Positions 1 to 8,476 of a stretch of DNA of 64,000 bases are shown piece by piece (the stretch's first letter is position 1; each line of letters opens with the position of its first letter). The stretch lies in assembly GCA_036927565.1 (NCBI GenBank), contig JAYESD010000004.1:89222942-89286941 (forward strand). Reading direction: 5' to 3'. The notes under the pieces were generated by a model. The model worked only from the letters and a program-made list of their open reading frames with translations, made no database searches and was not told the origin of the DNA. Position numbers and translations under genes: made by a program. Source of the stretch: Tuctoria greenei. Its lineage: Eukaryota; Streptophyta; Magnoliopsida; Poales; Poaceae.

Positions 1-509
1 TAAATATCTCAAGATTCTTTTTAAGGCTGTCAAGTGACATTCCTTAGGGTTGGCTTGAAATCTTGCACACAAACATACACTCAACATAATATCTGGCCTA
101 GATGCACATAAGTAAAGTAAAGATCCAATCATGGAGCGATATACCTTTTGGTCGACGCTCGGTCCATCTTCATTGGGATCCAAGTGGCCATTCGTAGCCA
201 TGGGAGTCTTTATGGGCTTTGCCTTGTCCATGCCAAACTTCTTGAGTATGTCCTGCGTGTACTTGGTTTGGCTTATGAATGTTCCTTCCTTTTGTTGTCG
301 CACTTGGAATCCCAAGAAGTACTTCAATTCTCCCATCATTGACATTTCAAACCTGTCTGTCATAATTCTACTAAATTCTTCACAGAAAGATTGGTTAGTT
401 GACCCAAAAATTATGTCATCAACATAGATTTGGCAAATAAAAAGATCATTATCTAGATTTTTCGTGAATAATGTATAATCTACTTTGCCAATCTGAAAGC
501 CATTATCAA
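1..509 (-). pseudogene. copia reverse transcriptase, C-terminal part (frameshifted)
   Basis: This is the continuation of the pol reading frame of element C. The minus strand carries the catalytic Tyr-Val-Asp-Asp motif at about 426-415, followed by sequence resembling the copia RT thumb and connection (phrases such as MMGELKYFLG). It is out of frame with the pol ORF that ends at 510. The break is in a T-rich run and looks like a one-base slip. The fragment continues past the left edge of the window. It is not expected to be functional without the frameshift being resolved. Confidence 0.75.
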
Positions 510-2708
510 TTAAAAATCTCTAAGACACTCATACCAAGCTCTAGGAGCTTGTTTGAGGCCATAGAGAGCATTACGCAGTTTATACACGTGGTCGGGGAAC
601 TCTTCGTCTTCAAATCCGGGTGGTTGCTCCACGTACACCTCTTCCTTGATCGGTCCGTTGAGGAAGGTGCTTTTCACGTCCCTTTGGTACAGCTTGAAAT
701 CATGGTGAGTAGCATATGCAAGTAATATTCTAATTGATTCAATCCTAGCTACTGGAGCAAAAGTCTCGTCGAAATCCAAACCTTCGACTTGTGAATAACC
801 TTTGGCCACAAGTCGTGCTTTGTTTCTTGTCACCACCCCGTGCTCGTGTTGCTTGTTGCGGAAGACCCACTTGGTGCCCACTATGTTTGCATTGGGTCTT
901 GCCACAAGTTCCCAAACCTCGTTTCTCTTGAAGTTGTTCAACTCTTCTTGCATTGCCACCACCCAGTCCGGATCCTTCAATGCATCCTCAGTCCTGCGTG
1001 GTTCCAAAAAGGAGACAAACGAGTAATGTTCACAAAAATTAGCTATACGAGATCTAGTGGTTACTCCCTTTTGGATATCACCAGTGATGTTGTCGATTGG
1101 GTGATCCCTTTGAGTGCGTTGGTGTACTCTTGGGTGTGGCACTTGGGGAGTTGAGTGTTGGTGATCATTTTCTTCTCCCCCTGAGTGGTTTCCCTCGTTG
1201 ATTTGTTGATCATCTTCATATTCTTGTGATTGATTTTGTTTCGAGACTCCCCCTTTATTGTTGATCTCCTCTTGTGGTTCACTTTCCTCTTGTATTTGTG
1301 ACGATGACTCTTGTGGACGAACTTCGCCAAGAGCCATTCTCTTCAATGCTTGGTAAGGAGCTTCTTCTTTACTGAATTCACATTGATCAACTTGCTCCTT
1401 TTGGGAGCCATTAGTTTCATCGAACACTACGTCACGTGCCACTTCAACAAGTCCGAAGGCCTTGTTGAAAACACGATAGGCGTAAGTGTTCGAATCATAG
1501 CCAAGAAGGAAACCTTGATCAGACTTCGAAGCGAACTTTGAAGTCCTGGACTTCTTGTTCAAGATATAACATGGAGAGCCGAAAACTCGAAAATATGAAA
1601 TGTTGGGTTTGTTACCGGTGAGTAGCTCATAAGGGGTCTTCTTGAGTAGTCGATGAAGGTAGAGTCGATTTGCGGCGTGGCAAGCGGTGTTAATTGCTTC
1701 CGCCCAAAATCGATCTGAAGTCTTGTATTCATCGAGCATTGTTCTTGCCATCTCTATGAGTGTTCGGTTCTTCCTTTCGGCGACTCCATTTTGTTGTGGA
1801 GAGTATGGTGCTAAAAATTCGTGCTTGATTCCCTCCTCATCAAGGTACTCCTCCACTTGTATGTTCTTGAACTCCGTGCCGTTGTCGCTCCGAATACTCT
1901 TGATCGATAGTGAGAACTCGTTTTGAGCTCGCTTGAAGAATTTCTTGAGTGTTCCTTGTGTTTCTGACTTGTCATGCAAAAAGAACACCCAAGTGAAGCG
2001 GGAAAAATCATCAATAATGACTAAACCGTATTTATTACCGCCGATGCTCATGTAAGCTATTGGACCAAACAAGTCCATATGAAGTAGTTCAAGCGGTCTT
2101 GTCGTAGTCATAATGTTCTTTGCAGGATGATGTGCTCCTACTTGCTTCCCGGCTTGGCACGCGCTACAAGGCCTGTCTTTCTCAAAAACAACATCTTTCA
2201 AACCTCGGATGTGATCGCCCTTGAGGAGTTTTTGAAGATTCCTCATACCAACATGTGCTAGCCGTCTATGCCACAGCCAACCCATGTTGGTTTTTGCAAT
2301 CAAGCATGTGTCGAGTTCGGCTTTATCCTTGTTGAAGTCAACAAGGTAAAGCTTTCCCTTCAACATACCCTTGAATGCAACGGAACCATCACTCCTCCTT
2401 GAGACGGTCACACCATCGTTAGTAAACAAGCAATTATAACCTTTGTCACATAATTGAGATATGGACAGCAGGTTATAATCTAAAGATTCAACATGTAGAA
2501 CATGAGAAAGAGTGTGTTCAGAGGATATTGCTATTTTACCGGTACCGAGCACCCTTCCTTGACTATTATCTCCGAAGTAGATGCCTTCATTTGGGTCCTC
2601 GTTTTCTTCATATTCCACGAACATCCTCTTTTCTTCGGTCATGTGGTTGGTGCATCCACTATCTAGCACCCATTTGGATCCACCGGAGGAATAGGCCTGC
2701 AGAAACAA
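510..2708 (-). CDS. copia pol: protease, integrase, reverse transcriptase (5' part)
   Basis: An open frame of 732 codons. Near its start it has the aspartic protease active site WVLDSGCTNHMT. Next come the GAG-pre-integrase zinc-binding region (WHRRLAHVG and CSAC) and an integrase core with DLFGP, RSDNGTEF and the downstream PQQNGVAERKNRT catalytic region. The reverse transcriptase begins at WVVAMQEELNNF and continues through TKWVFRNK, FAPVARIESIR and YGLKQAPRAWYECL. The frame is offset from gag, which ends at 2710, so expression as Gag-Pol would need a frameshift, or the two frames have drifted apart by an indel. The ORF stops prematurely just upstream of the YVDD motif. Confidence 0.9.
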   Translation of the reverse strand: MFLQAYSSGGSKWVLDSGCTNHMTEEKRMFVEYEENEDPNEGIYFGDNSQGRVLGTGKIAISSEHTLSHVLHVESLDYNLLSISQLCDKGYNCLFTNDGVTVSRRSDGSVAFKGMLKGKLYLVDFNKDKAELDTCLIAKTNMGWLWHRRLAHVGMRNLQKLLKGDHIRGLKDVVFEKDRPCSACQAGKQVGAHHPAKNIMTTTRPLELLHMDLFGPIAYMSIGGNKYGLVIIDDFSRFTWVFFLHDKSETQGTLKKFFKRAQNEFSLSIKSIRSDNGTEFKNIQVEEYLDEEGIKHEFLAPYSPQQNGVAERKNRTLIEMARTMLDEYKTSDRFWAEAINTACHAANRLYLHRLLKKTPYELLTGNKPNISYFRVFGSPCYILNKKSRTSKFASKSDQGFLLGYDSNTYAYRVFNKAFGLVEVARDVVFDETNGSQKEQVDQCEFSKEEAPYQALKRMALGEVRPQESSSQIQEESEPQEEINNKGGVSKQNQSQEYEDDQQINEGNHSGGEENDHQHSTPQVPHPRVHQRTQRDHPIDNITGDIQKGVTTRSRIANFCEHYSFVSFLEPRRTEDALKDPDWVVAMQEELNNFKRNEVWELVARPNANIVGTKWVFRNKQHEHGVVTRNKARLVAKGYSQVEGLDFDETFAPVARIESIRILLAYATHHDFKLYQRDVKSTFLNGPIKEEVYVEQPPGFEDEEFPDHVYKLRNALYGLKQAPRAWYECLRDF

Positions 2709-2709
2709 A

Positions 2710-5124
2710 TTATGCCTTGGTTTTAGGTACCCAAGCTTGCTTGGGTCCTTGGAGGTTAGTTACAATACATTTGGGCACCCACACATGGGATTTTGTGTTC
2801 CCATGGCGTGGCCCAGCATAATAAGCATAAACTTTACCAATATTGTTTCTCATTAATACATAAGAGGCATCACAGGTTTTGAACAAGAGCTGTTGTTGTT
2901 TATGGATCGGACTAGTCTGGGTAACTGGACTTGTCCGAATGACCGGACTTGTCCGGACCTCCACCGGACTAGTCCGGCGTTTATGAGAATTCAGATTCTT
3001 AATTTTTGAGTTACCAGGTTGTGAGGGTCCTCCCTTCACAAAGGTAATCCTTCCCTTGTTATTCTTATGACTTCCAGCATTTTGCTTTCCATCGTAAGTG
3101 TAACCAATGCCATACTTGACGTTTGGAGGTCTTTGGACCAAGTATGCACTACATGCATAGTTGATCCTCTCCTTGTCAAATATTCCACATTGGGTAGGAT
3201 TTTTATCCTTTGCGGAGGTAGACTTTTCCTTCAAGCTGATGTCGACTTTACCACATTGGCACATATGAACAGGATTAGTTGAAGTGTGTTGAGAAGGTAG
3301 ACTTGAAGAGGAGGAAGGTTCACTTAGCTTGAGTGACTCAACTTGCACTTCAAGGATCTTGTTGACCTTGATCAGGTCATCAAGTTGATCCTTGATTACA
3401 ACGTTTGAGTTGGTTAACTCCAAACAAGTTTTCTTGCTTGAAGCTAGCTCAAGCTCTAGTGAGTTGTTTTTCTCCTTTTCAAGAACTAGAAGATTGTCAA
3501 GTTCGACATACCTCTCCTTTTGGGAGATAATCATGTCTTCTTGACGATCAATTAGCGATTCCTTCTCAACAAGTTGGACAAGTAAAAATTTCATTTTAGC
3601 AGCAGTTTTTCTATCTAATCCAGTTAACATATCTTCATCATCACTATCTAGTTCATCATTACTTGAGTACGAATGCATGGAAGGAGTTTTGATGTTTACC
3701 TTGCGTTTACCTTCCTTTGCCATGAGGCAAGTGCCATGTCCCTTCTTTGCACCGAGCGTAGGGAAGAGTGTGGGTTTCTTGGACGAGCTTTCAATAGCTA
3801 TGCTAGCCATCTCTTCTTCATCGGATGATGAGGACTCATCGTTTGAGTCCCACTCCTTTCCAATGTGTGCTTGTTCAGCTTGTTTCTTCTTTTTGAAGAA
3901 TTTCTTCGGTTGAGGCTTGGTTTCTTTATTCTTCTTCTTGTTGTCCTCATATGAGCAATCGACTATAAAGTGGTTATACTCACCACAATTATAGCACGCC
4001 CGCCTCATCTTCGGCTTTGTCCTTTCCTTGTACTTGCCTTCACCTGATTTTGTTCCTTGTCTTTTCTTCATTATTCTTTTGAACTTTTTCATGAACAAAA
4101 TCATATCCTCTTCGTCCAGCTCACTGCTTTCGTCATCGCTATCCTCCTCAAACTGTGCTTCTCTTGCTTCTTTGGATAGAGGCTTGAGTGTGGACTTTAA
4201 GGCAACTCCCTTCTTCTTGGCCGATGTGAGGTCGGCTATTTCTTTGACGTGCTTGGCTTGTTTCTCCATCATTTCAAAATTGATGATTTTGCCAAGCAAT
4301 TCATCTGGGGTCATCCTCTTGTACCCGGGACTTTCTCTGATCATAGAGCATAGTGTGACATTGCGAGGCATAAAGGCTCTAAGGATGAGCTTTACAACCT
4401 CGTGGTCATTCCACTTCTTGCTCCCATATGATCGAACCTTGTTTACAAGTGTCTTCAATCGGTTGTACATGTCCTGGGGAGACTCGTCTTCCTCAATTGC
4501 GAACCTTCCTAGTTCGCCCTCAATCATTTCAATTTTGGCCTCCCGCACATGCCGGTCACCTTCATGGGTTGTTTGTAGTGTGTCCCATATTTCCTTGGCA
4601 ATCTCCAGTCCGTCCACCTTTGTGAATTCATCTCGACCTAGAGAGGAGGTGATCACGGCTGCAGCTTGAGCGTTTCTGTGGATGGCTTGCTCTTGACTTG
4701 GAGTGAGCTCTTCTTCGTCATCTGGGATGTCTATTCCTGTGCACACAATATGCCATAAACTTGGGTTAAGGGAAATAAAGTGCATCTTCATATTTTGCCT
4801 CCACATGGAGTAATCACTCCCATCGAAGTGTGGGGCTTTTCCAAGAGGAATAGATAGGTAGTGGCTGTTGTTTGAATTTAAACGATCATAGTTGAAAGGA
4901 TATCGGGAGTAGTCGGTGTGACTACTCCCCTTCTTCTTTTCTTCAACTTTAGCTTTCCCTTTGGAAAGTGCTTTCTTTCTGAGTATTGCTTTCAGGTCCA
5001 GCGTCTCCTCGTCATCATTATCGAAGTCTTGAATTGCCTCGAGATACTTTTCCAGCTTTTGGTTCTTGTCTTTGTTTACTTCTTCCTGGTTGTTGATTTT
5101 CTGAACATCTTTCATGTCTGACAT
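2710..5124 (-). CDS. copia gag polyprotein with zinc knuckle and Thr-Ser-Pro repeats
   Basis: An open frame extends from 5175, but the first codon there is TTG and overlaps the primer-binding site. The first ATG, at 5124, is the better start. In order it shows a charged N-terminus, a capsid-like UBN2/DUF4219 region (FDGSDYSMWRQNMKMHF), a CCHC zinc knuckle (CYNCGEYNHFIVDC), acidic Ser/Asp/Glu stretches, and a long coiled coil rich in Leu and Glu. A short segment follows in which RTSPV-type units occur four times; these are encoded by the same palindromic repeat found in the LTR of this element. The frame ends at TAA, next to pol. Gag should form the virus-like particle and bind RNA through the knuckle. 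Confidence 0.88.
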   Translation of the reverse strand: MSDMKDVQKINNQEEVNKDKNQKLEKYLEAIQDFDNDDEETLDLKAILRKKALSKGKAKVEEKKKGSSHTDYSRYPFNYDRLNSNNSHYLSIPLGKAPHFDGSDYSMWRQNMKMHFISLNPSLWHIVCTGIDIPDDEEELTPSQEQAIHRNAQAAAVITSSLGRDEFTKVDGLEIAKEIWDTLQTTHEGDRHVREAKIEMIEGELGRFAIEEDESPQDMYNRLKTLVNKVRSYGSKKWNDHEVVKLILRAFMPRNVTLCSMIRESPGYKRMTPDELLGKIINFEMMEKQAKHVKEIADLTSAKKKGVALKSTLKPLSKEAREAQFEEDSDDESSELDEEDMILFMKKFKRIMKKRQGTKSGEGKYKERTKPKMRRACYNCGEYNHFIVDCSYEDNKKKNKETKPQPKKFFKKKKQAEQAHIGKEWDSNDESSSSDEEEMASIAIESSSKKPTLFPTLGAKKGHGTCLMAKEGKRKVNIKTPSMHSYSSNDELDSDDEDMLTGLDRKTAAKMKFLLVQLVEKESLIDRQEDMIISQKERYVELDNLLVLEKEKNNSLELELASSKKTCLELTNSNVVIKDQLDDLIKVNKILEVQVESLKLSEPSSSSSLPSQHTSTNPVHMCQCGKVDISLKEKSTSAKDKNPTQCGIFDKERINYACSAYLVQRPPNVKYGIGYTYDGKQNAGSHKNNKGRITFVKGGPSQPGNSKIKNLNSHKRRTSPVEVRTSPVIRTSPVTQTSPIHKQQQLLFKTCDASYVLMRNNIGKVYAYYAGPRHGNTKSHVWVPKCIVTNLQGPKQAWVPKTKA
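2908..2977 (-). repeat. GGACTAGTCC-type palindromes inside the gag ORF
   Basis: Four copies of the decamer lie within 70 bp of coding sequence: near 2908 (one mismatch), 2926, 2943 and 2963. Each is read in the same frame as Thr-Ser-Pro. The A/T variation at the centre of the palindrome falls on the third base of the Thr codon (ACT or ACA), so both versions encode the same residues. Confidence 0.85.
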
Positions 5125-5162
5125 GATCTCTTCGAGTGGTTGCACTCTTTCTTGAAGAACCC

Positions 5163-5174
5163 GCTCTGATACCA
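5163..5174 (-). other. primer-binding site of element C
   Basis: The minus strand reads TGGTATCAGAGC, the common plant retrotransposon primer-binding site complementary to the 3' end of initiator-Met tRNA. It lies six bases from the LTR end at 5181. Confidence 0.9.
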
Positions 5175-5266
5175 ATTGAATGTAGGCCTAGAGAGGGGGT
5201 GAATAGGCCTTCTTGATTTTTCTCGGTTCCTGTAACACTCAGCAACAAGGTCAAAACCAGAGATAT

Positions 5267-6475
5267 CGGACTAGTCCGGTAATGTGCGGACTAGTCCGGT
5301 TTTCACGGGCTAGGTTGATCAAGTTCAGACAAATTGATTGATTCGTTAATGTTTGCAGCGGAAATATAAACTTGAATCTCAATTTAATAGTTGTATGTCA
5401 GATTCTATTGTAGTTAAAGCTCTTGATCAACAATTAGACTTAGATTGAATAAAGTGAATCAAACCCTAGATTAAGTTGATCAAATTAGATGAAGAACACA
5501 AAAAGGACAAGACACACGATTTATCCCGTGGTCGGCTACCACGAAGGCAACCTACGTCCACGTTGAGGAGCCCACAAAAGGACCGGGTCTTCTCCAACCC
5601 TTTCCTCATCGGATCGCCACGAAGGCCAATCCTCTTCCACTAATCACAAAGGGTAAATAACCAAGTTGAAGGGGCGTTCTCACACGTTGAGAGCTCCCTT
5701 GATTACAACTCACAATGACACCAATAACACACTCGAAAATTACAAATTGAAATGTAAGAGTGTGTTAGAGAATCAAACCAAGAGCTCAATGATGTGTGCC
5801 AAGTGTCTCTCCAATGATCTAGAAGTGATCTTCAATGGATTGATTGATTTTTCACTTAATTTCATGGAGAGAGATGGTTTTTGAGTCTCTTGGGAGGTGT
5901 GACGGCGCTAGGGTTCGAGAGTTTGTAAAAGTGGGCCGTGCACCTCTATTTATATGGGGTTTCTAAAAGTGACCGTTAGGGTTCAGAAAGATTGGACTAG
6001 TCCGTGGTGGTCACCGGACTAGTCCGGTGTGCTGTGTGTAGCAAACCCTAAGTGTCTAGGAATATCGGACTAGTCCGATTGAAAACGGACTTGTCCGATT
6101 TTGCTACTGGAAATCTTCGGACTAGTCCGATTGACATCGGACTTGTCCGGTCATATGAAACCCTAAGTGTTTGGGATGACAAGTCCGCACTTGGAGGACT
6201 TGTCCGATTTAGATCAGTGTGTATATCGGACTAGTTCGTGTAGACATCGGACTTGTCCGAAGTGGATCAGAATGAATATCGGACTAGTCCGGATCACAAC
6301 GGACTTGTCCGATTTTGTGTGACTTGTGCATTGTGTTTAGGACTAGTCCGCATTGGGAAGGACTAGTCCGAAGTGGATCATAAAGATATCGAACTAGTCC
6401 GGTGGAGACCGGACTTGTCCGATCTAGTGCAGAATGTGATATCGGACTAGTCCGGCTGATATCGGACTAGTCCGG
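5267..6475. repeat. array of paired GGACTAGTCC / GGACTTGTCC palindromes
   Basis: Two copies occur at 5267-5299 and the rest between about 5993 and 6475. Most come in pairs separated by roughly 8-12 bp, typically an exact palindrome (centre TA) followed by the variant (centre TT). Pairs recur at roughly 60-bp intervals with partly related sequence between them. Flanks often extend the dyad to TCGGACTAGTCCGA. The function is unknown. Confidence 0.9.
5948..5957 (-). promoter_or_regulatory. TATA-like box in LTR of element C
   Basis: The minus strand reads CCATATAAATA, inside the LTR and in the transcription direction of the element. A similar box occurs in LTR fragment G (63341-63350). Position and sequence fit a retrotransposon core promoter; the start site is not known. 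Confidence 0.5.
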
Positions 6476-6738
6476 TCCAGTATAACTTTGTGCATTGTAT
6501 GTGTGTGCTTGAAAGTGATTGAGCTCTTGGGTGTGTTTCCTTAACACACTCTATACATAATAATCTACTATTTTCTTCTTCTTGAGCTCAAATTCACTTT
6601 GCTTCTCATTTCCCTTCTTTTTGGCATTTTGCTCATTTTTCATCATTTGCCTGCATTCATCTCAACAAAAGGATTAGGATCCCAATTGCTTGTCATAAAT
6701 CATCCAAAACCCATAAGGGAGTCCTAGATGCACTTTCA

Positions 6739-7268
6739 ACTTTATAGTTGGTTTACCGCGTACTCAGTTCGGTTATGACTCAATTTGGGTAATTGTGGAT
6801 CGATTGACCAAATCAGCTCATTTTGTTCCTGTCAAGACCACCTATACCACCGCGAGGCTAGCAGAATTGCATATGAAGCAAATTGTGTGTCGACATGGAG
6901 TACCAAAGAAGATAGTATCGGATAGAGGTTCTCAATTTACCTCCAGGTTTTGGCAGAAGTTGCATGAAGCGTTGGGAACAAGGTTAAATTTCTGTTCAGC
7001 ATATCACCTTCAAACGGATGGACAAACCGAGAGGACCAATCAGATTTTAGAGGATATGTTGAGATCTTGTGCTTTGAAGCATGGAAAAAGTTGGGACAAA
7101 AGCTTGCCATATGCAAAATTTTCATACAACAATAGTTATCAAGCAAGCTTGAAGATGTCGCCTTATGAAGAACTATATGGAATGAAGTGTAGGACACCCT
7201 TGTTTTGGAGTGAGACAGGGGAGAATCAAGTATTTGGACCTAATGTATTGCAAGAAGCTGAAAAGTAA
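6739..7268 (+). pseudogene. gypsy integrase fragment (core and C-terminal part)
   Basis: The frame starts inside the integrase core because copia C interrupted it. Phrases from the gypsy integrase core are clear: VDRLTKSAHFVPV, HGVPKKIVSDRGSQFTSRFW (second catalytic Asp) and the downstream YHLQTDGQTERTNQ (catalytic Glu). It ends at an in-frame TAA (7266-7268). The next segment is in the same phase, so the break is a nonsense codon rather than a frameshift. Confidence 0.88.
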
Positions 7269-7916
7269 GTCCAAATAATTCGTGAAAATTTGAGGGCTTC
7301 CCAATCAAGGCAAAAAGGCTATGCGGACAGTAGGAGAAGGAAACTAGCCTTTGAAATATGAGACTTTGTTTACCTCAAGGTGTCACCAATGAGAGGACAT
7401 AAGAGGTTTAACATAAGAGGCAAGCTAGCACCCCGATATATTGGGCCATTCAAGATTTTGCACAAAAGAGGAGAAGTAGCCTATAAGTTGGAGATGACAA
7501 CTCATCTTTCAGATGTCCATGATGTGTTTCATATTTCCCAGCTCAAGAAGTGCTTGAGAGTACCGGAAGAACAAGTGACAATGGAAGAATTGGAACTAGA
7601 AGAAGATTTGACTTATGCTGAGCAACCGGTCAAAATCTTGGAAACCAATGAGAGAGTAACAAGGAACAAGGTTATTCGAATGTGTAAGGTTCAATGGAAG
7701 CATCACACAGAATCAGAGGCAACATGGGAGCTGGAGGACGATCTTAGGAAGGAATTTCCCTATCTTTTCTCTTCCGCGTCGAATCTCGAGGGCGAGATTC
7801 ATTTTAAGGGGGGTAGGTTTGTCACACCCTCATTTTCATGCATCATGCATTGCATAAATTCCAATACATGTTTAATATTGAGCAACATAAAAAGGAATAA
7901 GTTTAAAATTAATTGA
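7269..7916 (+). pseudogene. gypsy integrase C-terminus plus chromodomain
   Basis: This continues the same frame after the stop at 7266, with a second in-frame TGA near 7360. It has the GPY-type module (GKLAPRYIGPFKIL and VFHISQLKKCL) and then a chromodomain-like end (ILETNERVTRNKVIRMCKVQW, ATWELEDDLRKEFPYLF). The polypurine tract and LTR start within the nominal ORF end, so the last codons are LTR sequence. The chromodomain marks the element as a chromovirus, a group whose integrase tail is thought to read histone marks. Confidence 0.85.
7806..7816 (+). other. polypurine tract of element A
   Basis: The run AAGGGGGGTAGG lies just before the LTR start at 7820. The same tract precedes the left LTR of element B on the opposite strand. 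Confidence 0.8.
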
Positions 7917-7948
7917 TAGCAAAACCGCACTTAAGAATTCTGGGAAGT

Positions 7949-8302
7949 GCAGACTAGTCTGATTTCTCTCTAACTTCAAACGGATTTGTCCGTTTTTCTG
8001 CGGACTAGTCTATTTTTTCCTCTGGACAATTTCGGACTTGTCCGATCCTGTGTGGACTAGTCTGGTGTTCTAATTCCTTGGAAATTTTGTTAAGTCCTTG
8101 GACTTGTCTCGACTAGTCTGTTATTCCAGCGAGCTTGTCTGTTTTTCTCTCTGACTAAAGTCAGACTTGTCCGATTTTTGGCCAGACTTGTCTGCTTTTC
8201 CCCTCTGGATAAGTTCGGACTTGTCCGATGTCCATGTTGGACTTGTCCGATTTCTCTCTGTCCAACTTTGGACTAGTCCGGCCATCTTCGGACTTGTCTG
8301 AT
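7949..8302. repeat. GGACTTGTCC / GGACTAGTCC array in gypsy LTR A
   Basis: About 16 copies of the decamer, several with one or two mismatches (for example GACTAGTCTG), are spaced 15-40 bp apart. Two further copies lie at about 8833-8867. The motif is shared with copia element C, although the rest of the two LTRs is unrelated. Confidence 0.8.
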
Positions 8303-8468
8303 AAATCGCGACCCTGAGTTGATCTTTTGTTTCACGACTTGTTTCTTGGGTTTTACGTTAAGTGGGCCTGGGGACGTCGTGCCTAACTCTTTTAGAGCCC
8401 ATTAGGGACTCCAAACCGACCTCTACTCATCTCAAACTCAAAATCCATCTAAACCTAGCCTCCACCTC

Positions 8469-8476
8469 TATATAAA
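8469..8476 (+). promoter_or_regulatory. TATA box in LTR A
   Basis: TATATAAA lies in the LTR on the element's sense strand, about 650 bp after the LTR start. The corresponding segment is missing from both LTRs of element B. Confidence 0.55.

Larger units (their letters stand above)
1..6738 (-). mobile_element. Ty1/copia LTR retrotransposon C, SIRE-like, partial
   Basis: Read right to left, the element has an LTR (6738 to 5181), a primer-binding site matching initiator-Met tRNA, gag, then pol in the order protease, integrase, reverse transcriptase, which is the Ty1/copia order. RNase H and the 3' LTR lie beyond position 1. The right LTR edge falls inside the integrase sequence of a gypsy element (6739 onward), so C inserted into that element. 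The expected 5-bp target duplication would be ACTTT at 6739-6743, with its partner outside the window. The long gag with a coiled coil and long LTR suggest the SIRE/Maximus group; this clade call is inference. Confidence 0.88.
5181..6738 (-). repeat. 5' LTR of copia element C
   Basis: The plus strand starts TGTAGGCCTAG and ends GCACTTTCA, giving TG...CA ends on either strand. The inner end sits next to the primer-binding site and the outer end abuts gypsy integrase sequence. It is about 1558 bp. It contains about 20 copies of the GGACTAGTCC/GGACTTGTCC palindrome, densest at 5990-6475, and a TATA-like box on the minus strand near 5948-5957. No second LTR is visible in the window. Confidence 0.85.

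Noticed and set aside
4028..4669. 213-codon plus-strand frame
   Set aside because: Antisense shadow of the copia C gag frame.
5990..6475. CRISPR-like array
   Set aside because: Repeats are 10-14 bp palindromes with irregular spacing in a plant LTR; no cas genes.
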